Shown here: in pieces, positions 58,140-64,000 of the stretch | Layout: each line of letters starts with the position of its first letter | How positions within the stretch are numbered: position 1 is the stretch's first letter | Assembly: GCF_000021965.1 (NCBI RefSeq) | Contig: NC_011832.1 | Location: 1,674,001 to 1,738,000, forward strand | From: Methanosphaerula palustris E1-9c | Lineage (GTDB): Archaea; Halobacteriota; Methanomicrobia; Methanomicrobiales; Methanospirillaceae | Length of the DNA: 64,000 nucleotides | Reading direction: 5' to 3' | The notes under the pieces: model-generated | Told to the model about the DNA's origin: nothing | Database searches by the model: none | What the model saw: only the letters and a program-made list of their open reading frames with translations | Translations under genes and position numbers: made by a program

Positions 58140-58845
58140 TAAGTTGAAATACACACTATACTATCTGAAATTTTATGGAATTGGCAGTTACTAAACAAAA
58201 TTCCACATTGCCAGTATCAATGTCAGAACCGATCCCGAAACACGCCGGGGAACTCGATTCTCCATCACAGAGGGTAATATTCTATGGTATTACCGTAAAC
58301 TATCTGCACTCTCATGCAGACGGTTGCTCGCGGTCGTTGTTTGTTACAACGCGAGATACTTATGTTGAACGCTGAGGCATATATACCTTAGTATCAATCG
58401 ATTCATTGAAGCAAACGATACATGCGCTCTTCACAATCACTCGCATTCCATTACAACGCGAGATACTTATGTTGAACGCTCGGACATATATACTTTACTT
58501 CAAATCCCGATTCGTCGAATCGGAGTCTGAAGACGTCCTTCACAATCACTCGTGTCGACTTCGCAACGCGAGATACTTATGTTGCATGTTGATACTTATA
58601 TAAGTTATTCTGAATTCCAAGGATCTGAACCGGAATTGCAGGAATTGGCCAGCATCATCTATCTTGAGGTATTTCTTACGCGCGATGATATCCTGATTCA
58701 CACTCAATGATTCCTAAAGGTGAATTGATTTTTATCACCTACATTTCTTGAGATATGTCATATCTATGAGAACTCTCTACGACCATGTGATTGACCTTCC
58801 AGTATGCCTTTTGGATTTTTAACGCTAATAAAATAGAATGATATG
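58140..58845. other. leader and promoter region of rRNA operon
   Basis: This 700-base gap holds the three promoter repeats described at 58346-58606 and, below 58340, the leader that precedes 16S. Beyond 58620 the DNA is AT-rich with no gene until the decayed transposase. No open frame is convincing. Confidence 0.6.
58346..58606 (-). promoter_or_regulatory. three tandem rRNA promoters
   Basis: A block reading CAACGCGAGATACTTATGTT on the plus strand occurs at about 58348, 58455 and 58564, a period of about 108 bases. Each is followed on the plus side by a TATATA element (58380, 58487, 58597). On the minus strand this is a TATA box about 25 bases before the conserved block, the spacing of an archaeal promoter and start site. 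A second repeated piece CTTCACAATCACTCG lies before two of the blocks. The result is a triplicated strong promoter for the rRNA operon. Confidence 0.75.
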
Positions 58846-59426
58846 ACCAGATCTTTGCTTTGATTCAGCACCACGGTTACGATCTCTCACAGCTCGATCT
58901 CTCCTGTTGTTCGATCGATACAACCACGATCCCCGGAAAAAAAGGGGATTGTTAGGGTTTGATGGACATCATCGAATTCAAGGCAGCAAAATGAGTGTTC
59001 TGGTCGAACGACACTGCAGACCGCTTGCATGCATCATCGTTCCAGCGAACGTACATTATGTGATGACATATCTCATCCGACGTTGATAGCGTTCAGAATT
59101 CAAAGGTTGATTGGAAGCCGATCACATGACCAAAGGAGATCCTCGCAGATGCAGCGTACGATTCCATAGCCATCAGACCAACCAATCGTAGACGCGGAAT
59201 TAAGACGATGATTCCAGTCAATCGGAGAAATCGCAGGCGATCAAAAGGAGGGAGAGCGTATCGATTTGATCCAGAAATTTATCGCTACCGAGGAGCGGTT
59301 GAACGGTTCTTTAACTGGATAAAGGCATTCAGAAAGATCTCACCCAGATATAAACGACTCGAAGAATCATTTCGAGAGCCGGTCATCATCGCCTGTGTAC
59401 TAATACTTTGGAGAGTTTTAGGATGA
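58846..59426 (+). pseudogene. decayed IS5-type (DDE) transposase
   Basis: Pieces of one transposase can be read in shifting frames: ALIQHHGYDLSQLDLSCCSI, then DGHHRIQGSKMSVLVERHCRPLACIIVP, then a stretch ending with an intact tail AYRFDPEIYRYRGAVERFF, WIKAFRKISPRYKRLEES and VLILWRVLG before the stop. Internal stops and frameshifts (for example at the TGA after KPIT) show it is dead. No clear terminal repeats are seen. Confidence 0.75.
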
Positions 59427-59586
59427 GATCCAGATAAAAAACTACCAATCAATTAGATCCATGAATTCTAGATTCTCCTAAAGAAAACAGGTAAACCAAT
59501 ATCAATTATTGAACTAATAAACCCAAATAGGATTTTGGAACAGATCATAAGGAGAGATTCCACAAGATGTGGATCAATGATATCTA

Positions 59587-59880
59587 TCACGAGTTTCTCA
59601 TGCAGAGAATGCGATAATTCTCACTCTCCACATAACTCAGTTTTAACCAATGTTTTATGCTTAACAATCTGATGAATTGTATAGGAAAGTTCAGCAAATT
59701 GGGCATCGGAGTTCCCACCCCCTGAACATAATAATCATCACTGCCATCCAATTTGGTTATCAGCGTGATCATAACACTCTCCTCTCTGCCCATACCCGTG
59801 AAAAGAATTAAGGAGATACTATCACTCATTCTGATATTTCGTAGTAATTCGATCCCAAAAATTCAGGTCATCCAACAATC
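59587..59880 (-). pseudogene. remnant of a receiver (REC) domain
   Basis: On the minus strand the frame reads GIELLRNIRMSDSISLILFTGMGREES, then DDYYVQGVGTPMPNLLNFPIQ. This lines up with the receiver domain of the kinase at 10889-13510 (DLPFILFTGRGRE, ADFYLQKGGEP). The first half is frameshifted and the rest of the kinase is missing. It is a fragment of a response-regulator or hybrid kinase gene. Confidence 0.6.
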
Positions 59881-61048
59881 AGTGGTAGCATGCCAAAAGT
59901 GATGTAAAAGTAAAAAGGCCCTGTATCCAACCTAGAATTAGAGAAAGGTGAAACAGTGCCAAGATACCATTATCGTTTATTGAAGATTATCTTTCCGACA
60001 AAGACGAAAGGATGCGCAGTCTCATCACCTGGTTTAATATGAAAATCGGGAACTCGCCGGTTCCCCCTGAAATTTTCATCTAGAATGCTTGTGGCCTTTG
60101 GCATTGTGTCTGTTTTTGAACTAGGTGATGCAGATCGAAGCCCATCAACAAGTGGGTGCCAATCCCTATGAACGAACCTCAAACAAGAAACTGCCATCGA
60201 AACGGTTCTCGATCCCGATCCCTTACGACTAGGTATGGGGATGTTACTCTCACAAAACCTCAGTTTCGGGAGAAACCCTTCGAGACTCAGATCTTCGGGT
60301 GATACGCCCGGGTCGAGAAGGCACTGGTGAACTCTATCGCCGAATCGTATTTACAGGGACGATAGTCGAGAATATCTATGATTTTCGCTGGGTTTCAACC
60401 AGGAAAGTTCAGGAGATCGTCGCGCATCTGGTATGGAACAACTCTCTCCATCCTCGGTTTCACGAATCTCACACGATCTCGACGATCAGGTGAAGGCTTT
60501 TCTCAATCGGCTGATTGAACAACCGATTCCTTACCTTTACGTCGATGCATCGTATTTTAGGTTTGAGATGGGCCCAGATATGTCTCCAAGGCACTTCTGG
60601 CGACAGCCGGAGTTCGGGAGGATGGATATCGAGAGATTCTGGGAGCCCAAATTGCGGGGTTTGAGAATACATCCTTCTGGTCAGGGCTCTTCGATGAGAT
60701 GAAAGAACGAGGATTGAAAGGCGTACAACTGGTCATCTCTGATGGTCATCAGGGAATCCAGACGGCAATTTCTACGGCATTTCTAGGAGCATCATGGCAA
60801 ATGTGTGAGGTGCATACAACCAGAACTGTTTTGAGGAATATCCCGAAAAAAGATCAGCGGGAGGTTGCTGAACAACTCAGGGAAGTATATGGATCCGAAC
60901 TGAAACTTGAGGAAGTTGCCGATTCACTGAATTTACAAGGATACCGGAGAGCTGCCAATATCATCGAGTAATTCCTTCCAGGACTCCTGAACTACACGGC
61001 ATTCCCCAAACAGCACCACCACAAAAGGATTCAAACAATGAATGTTAT

Positions 61049-62365
61049 CAGTACTTAGCTAATTTTGCTCCGTGTCTTTTTCATTCATCAGCGTTCCAAG
61101 TCTCCTTCAGTTATACTGGGTTTCTGAGGGCAGGAATTTTTATCACGACCTTTAAAATTACTCGTACGGCCTCCCAGACAAATAACTTGAACTGATCAAA
61201 TCTGAACGCGCCTATCTCAATAGTTCTTGGACCTTGTTTCACGGGTGAGAATCGTGTCCAAAGCACCGCCATCCAGAGATTTTTAAGCAGAAACGAGATA
61301 ATAGCAAAGAGATATCGGATCACCGGATTTCGGGTTGATGTCCTGAGTTTGACCAGGTTACGCATCCGGTACGACGACTCGATCGCAAACCTGGATCGGT
61401 AGGTCTTATGAATCCGCTGGGGATCCCAGGATATACCATGTACCACATATCCAAGGTTCTCGACCCCATGTTTCCCTCGTTTTCCTTTAGCATACTTCAC
61501 GTTTATTGTAATCTTCAGATGAAGCGAGGGTTTTCCACGCATAATATAATCTCCAAACCGTGATTTTGTTCCGTTCAGGAGTTTTTTCATTGCTCGACTG
61601 TGTTTTCTGACCGGGACGATGAATGGGATCTGAACGGTTGTCAGGAAGTCGATTACCTTTCGTGCGTAGAATTCCCGATCCAGACAGAGTGCCTGGATCC
61701 TCAGACCCGCTGTTGTGATTGCATCCAGACAGCGGGCGATATATGCGACCTTGGATGTACCCTGTGTCACAGGGTAGACCGCCAGGGTTATCTGGCGGTC
61801 CTGGGTGATCGCATAGATCGTAACGTAGAAATAGAACTTGTTCGTTGATTTCTTGAGCCGACTTCGAATGACATATCCCTCTTTTTCTGATGAAACCATC
61901 CCATAATACGGGTCATTGGTGTAATCAATGGCGAACGTGTATGCCTTTCCTGGTATCAGGACCGATGAGATTACATGAGTCAGAATCGTGGCATTCGCAG
62001 ATTAGAGATAATCCATCCGGAGTTTGGAAAGATGATACCGAAGTGAGGTTTCACACGGACTCTTCTCCAGAAGCGAACTGATCGAATGGATTGACTGTCG
62101 CTCCACGGCCGTCCCAACGAGTGTACGATAGATAGTTCTTTGGGTCAGGGATCCATGAATCGGAATATTCACATGACCGCTTAGAGCGGCTACAGCCAGA
62201 TCACAACTTTCTTTCGGACGAACGTAAGAAACATCAGTGCAGGGTCTGCTCCCGGTTTGTAGGACCATAGGGGGTAGCCTGCAAAGTATAAAGATCTTCC
62301 TATTTTATCGATAAATTAATGATCAACTGCATATTTGAACGCTTTACAAAATTAGCGAACTACTG
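61049..62365 (-). mobile_element. ISH3-like insertion sequence, 1317 bp, inserted in IS256-type gene
   Basis: The ends are inverted repeats of 19 bases with two mismatches: CAGTACTTAGCTAATTTTG at 61049-61067 and the complement of CAGTAGTTCGCTAATTTTG at 62347-62365. GTTAT flanks both sides (61044-61048 and 62366-62370) as a 5-base target duplication, and joining the flanks restores the reading NVMERINKE of the host transposase. The size, 5-base duplication and DDE transposase suit the archaeal ISH3 family. Confidence 0.85.
61111..62268 (-). pseudogene. ISH3-like DDE transposase with one internal stop
   Basis: From an ATG at 62268 the frame reads through SLLEKSPCETSLRYHLSKLRMDYL to a TAA at 62002-62004, and then continues in the same frame: AYTFAIDYTNDPYYGMVSS. 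The expected catalytic residues are present: D in AIDYTND, D in ALCLDREFY and E in RFAIESSYR. The single nonsense change splits an otherwise complete transposase of about 385 codons; it is probably inactive. Confidence 0.8.
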
Positions 62366-62702
62366 GTTATGGAAAGGATCAACAAGGAATTTAAAAGGAG
62401 AAACAGAATTGTGGGTGCGTTCCCCAACGATGATTCACTCCTCAAGCTTGCAGGAGCGATCCTCATGGACATCAACAAAGAATGGGTGATTGGCAGGAAG
62501 TATTTGACAATGGAGGAGAGATGATCTTTCGCAGATATAGGGTTTGTTGAAATTACAGCACATATGGCACGTACCCAATCAGAGATGATATCATCACAGA
62601 TTGGGGATGCCAGTCGACAGAGAACATCCTTATAAGGAAAAGAGACGATCGTCTGAATCATGAAAGGCCATAAGTTGATAAGAGATGTCAGAGTAAAGAG
62701 AA

Positions 62703-62921
62703 TTAATGAGCCAAATTTATTGAGTTCTCCTCCTCATAAATGAACATATCTTCTATATTCACCCCAAAATATCGTGCAATTTTAAAGGCAAGATCGAGAG
62801 ATGGAACATATTTTCCCTTTTCAATAGCAAGAATAGTCTGACGATTGACCCCAATAGCCACCCCAAGGTTTTCCTGCGTGAGATCGTTCATCGCCCGAAA
62901 AACCTTGATCTTATTCTTCAT
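62703..62921 (-). CDS. XRE-family helix-turn-helix regulator
   Basis: The 72-aa protein MKNKIKVFRAMNDLTQENL, then GVAIGVNRQTILAIEKGKYVPSLDLAFKIARYFGVNIEDMF is a minimal Cro/C1-type regulator. The ATG at 62921 lies inside the last codons of the DUF2178 gene, so they are coupled. Such HTH/DUF2178 pairs are common in archaea, the HTH probably controlling the pair. The palindrome at 63369-63384 may be its operator. Confidence 0.9.
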   Translation of the reverse strand: MKNKIKVFRAMNDLTQENLGVAIGVNRQTILAIEKGKYVPSLDLAFKIARYFGVNIEDMFIYEEENSINLAH

Positions 62922-63357
62922 CAGTCTCCCAACCCCCATATTTCCGGGCATAGTATAACCTGAACCCGACATACAGAAAGATCATCAGAACGAGAAGCCA
63001 GAGTTGGAGATATCCAAGCATCCTGGGTGAAAATGGAATCAAGGCAGGTGGGGGAACGGAATGCGGAGCAAACGATGGAACATGAAATAAATCCATAATC
63101 CCACCGATCGAAACTGCACCGAAAACAACCCAGAACACCTGCATTGTCCGCCCCATTGCCTGCTCTGCAATTTTTATATCTCTTTCATCCTCAGTGAAAT
63201 CAGTACACTTCACCTTCACATAATAGACAATGGCCACTGCCACAATGAATGATAACTCCATGAGCAGAGCCGTATTGTGCTCCACCGAGTACCAGAAGAT
63301 GCCGACCAGGGCTATGGCGATAATCCCAAGTAAAAGATAGAATCCATTCTTCCTCAT
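62911..63357 (-). CDS. DUF2178-type membrane protein
   Basis: The 148-aa protein has four membrane helices in two pairs (about 5-22, 30-48, 75-95 and 115-137), with the acidic loop KCTDFTEDERDIKIAEQAMGRT between the pairs; the DERD-I-A pattern is typical of DUF2178. AGGT lies just before the ATG. It overlaps the HTH gene by 11 bases. Function is unknown. Confidence 0.82.
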   Translation of the reverse strand: MRKNGFYLLLGIIAIALVGIFWYSVEHNTALLMELSFIVAVAIVYYVKVKCTDFTEDERDIKIAEQAMGRTMQVFWVVFGAVSIGGIMDLFHVPSFAPHSVPPPALIPFSPRMLGYLQLWLLVLMIFLYVGFRLYYARKYGGWETDEE

Positions 63358-63368
63358 GGTGTACCTAT

Positions 63369-63384
63369 GTATAGTATATTATAC
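63369..63384 (-). promoter_or_regulatory. putative operator of the DUF2178/XRE pair
   Basis: GTATAGTATATTATAC is a 16-base dyad with one mismatch, 12 bases upstream of the DUF2178 start. An AT-rich run GGTATATTTATACGAC (minus strand) further upstream is a likely TATA element. Autoregulation by the XRE protein is inferred. Confidence 0.45.
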
Positions 63385-63595
63385 ATTTTGTCGTATAAAT
63401 ATACCTAATGTGTCTTCCTAAATTTTTAACTGAAACCCTCCTCCGCTGCCAACCTATTGTGTTGTTGTACCATTCTGTCGACAGAGCACCGTTGAAAAGA
63501 CTATAACGGTCACCACCATTGATACCCATGGATCAGAAAGCGGATTCTCCTCTGTTTCCACAAGAAAAAATGAAATTTCGTGTGTCGCTCCCTAT

Positions 63596-64000
63596 TCAGA
63601 ACAGGATCTCTTCTTTTGAAAATCTTACCTTTGGCATCGCCTTGTCAGCTGCATATCCAACCGGACAGAGCATGACCGGAACCAGTGGTGCCGGAATGTT
63701 CAGAATCCGTGAAAATTCAGCAGGATTAAAACCCCCCATTGGACATGAATCAAAACCAAGTGATTTAGCACCGTTTACTGCATTCCCCAGGGCAAGATAG
63801 GTCTGTGCCTGTGACCAGGCCAGTTGTTGCTCCCTGGTCATCGCACCAGCAGACTGAGACGCCATCCCTACGATCATCGTCTGTACCTCCTCCGGGATGT
63901 TGTTGTCTTTCAGCAGTTTCTCAAGTTTTTTTATCAGACCCGAATAATCCGGATCCGCGCAGAAAACAAGCAGGTGAGAACAGGTAGTGATCTGTTCCTG
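63596..64000 (-). CDS. nitroreductase-family protein, C-terminal part (cut by window edge)
   Basis: Read from the window edge, QEQITTCSHLLVFCADPDYS then QTMIVGMASQSAGAMTREQQLAWSQAQTYLALGNAV leads into CPMGGFNPAEFSRIL and stops. This is the second half of an FMN nitroreductase of the NfsB/YdgI kind, with the GFDSCPMGGF motif near the flavin. The N-terminus lies beyond the window. It differs from the ferredoxin-linked nitroreductase at 13.7 kb in having no Fe-S part here and a different sequence. Confidence 0.88.
   Translation of the reverse strand, partial: QEQITTCSHLLVFCADPDYSGLIKKLEKLLKDNNIPEEVQTMIVGMASQSAGAMTREQQLAWSQAQTYLALGNAVNGAKSLGFDSCPMGGFNPAEFSRILNIPAPLVPVMLCPVGYAADKAMPKVRFSKEEILF

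Larger units (their letters stand above)
59975..62524 (+). pseudogene. IS256/mutator-type transposase, decayed and split by insertion
   Basis: Pieces in changing frames spell a mutator transposase: EDYLSDKDERMRSLITWF, VGANPYERT, LTTRYGDVTLTKPQF, EKALVNSIAESYLQG, SVSRISHDLDDQVKAFLNRL, PYLYVDASYFR, GLKGVQLVISDGHQGIQTAI and LREVYGSELKLEE. After about 61048 the gene breaks off and resumes at 62366 with MERINKEFKRRNRIVGAFPN and ends DINKEWVIGRKYLTMEER. The interruption is the ISH3-like element. Several stops and frameshifts occur outside the insertion. Confidence 0.8.

Noticed and set aside
58346-58606. Regular repeats near 108-base spacing considered as a CRISPR array
   Set aside because: Only three units, spacers share sequence, TATA boxes recur in each unit, and no cas gene is near. 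A tandem promoter explains them better.
59970-60197. Minus-strand frame of 75 codons
   Set aside because: The plus strand reads pieces of the IS256-type transposase through the same bases.

Overview
The window looks like chromosomal DNA of a methanogenic euryarchaeon, most likely Methanomicrobiales (Methanosphaerula/Methanoregula-like). I infer this from the archaeal rRNA operon (16S, spacer tRNA, 23S, tRNA-Cys, 5S), TATA-type promoters, many PAS-domain histidine kinases, a KaiC/KaiB cluster, hybrid cluster protein, an IscS-like protein without its PLP lysine, and archaeal IS remnants. No methanogenesis gene lies in the window, and no database search was run.

Layout. 1-6.3 kb: a B12/radical-SAM protein (cut by the edge) with a hypothetical partner, two half-size YeeE/YedE sulfur-transport proteins, an M24 peptidase, a Kef-type antiporter, a small hypothetical and a cupin. 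6.3-10.8 kb: hcp divergent from an HxlR regulator, with an inverted repeat over both start codons, then a DtxR-like regulator and a CbiQ-CbiM-CbiN-like metal transporter without its ATPase. 10.9-14.5 kb: a receiver/PAS/histidine kinase and a ferredoxin-nitroreductase. 14.9-24.3 kb: a secreted C39-like peptidase followed by five tandem membrane-protein paralogs in alternating A-B-A-B-A order, ending in a sixth 5' stub. 24.3-27.4 kb: a poorly coding zone with small proteins (KTSC, winged helix, zinc ribbon) and a nitroreductase tail remnant. 27.4-32.1 kb: aldo/keto reductase, MarR-MATE pair, sensor kinase. 32.2-40.5 kb: a polar amino-acid ABC permease/ATPase set, then a kaiC-kaiB-kaiB-histidine kinase operon, then a solute-binding lipoprotein. 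40.9-52.7 kb: a membrane PAS protein, UvrD-type helicase-nuclease, Ca2+-type P-ATPase, FeoB with a DtxR-FeoA regulator, and tusA-dsrE-iscS-iscU. 52.9-58.6 kb: the rRNA operon on the minus strand with two diverged 5S genes and three repeated promoters. 58.8-62.5 kb: decayed transposons, including an ISH3-like element inserted into an IS256-type transposase. 62.7-64 kb: an XRE/DUF2178 pair and the end of a nitroreductase.

Themes are redox, sulfur and metal homeostasis (hcp, ferredoxin-nitroreductase, Fe and Ni/Co uptake, sulfur relay and IscU scaffold) and signal sensing (four PAS proteins and a Kai-type module). The strongest candidates for something new are the alternating membrane-protein array beside the C39 peptidase, the spacer tRNA with an alanine-type body but a UGU anticodon, the kaiC-kaiB-kaiB-kinase operon, and the lysine-less IscS in a sulfur-relay operon.
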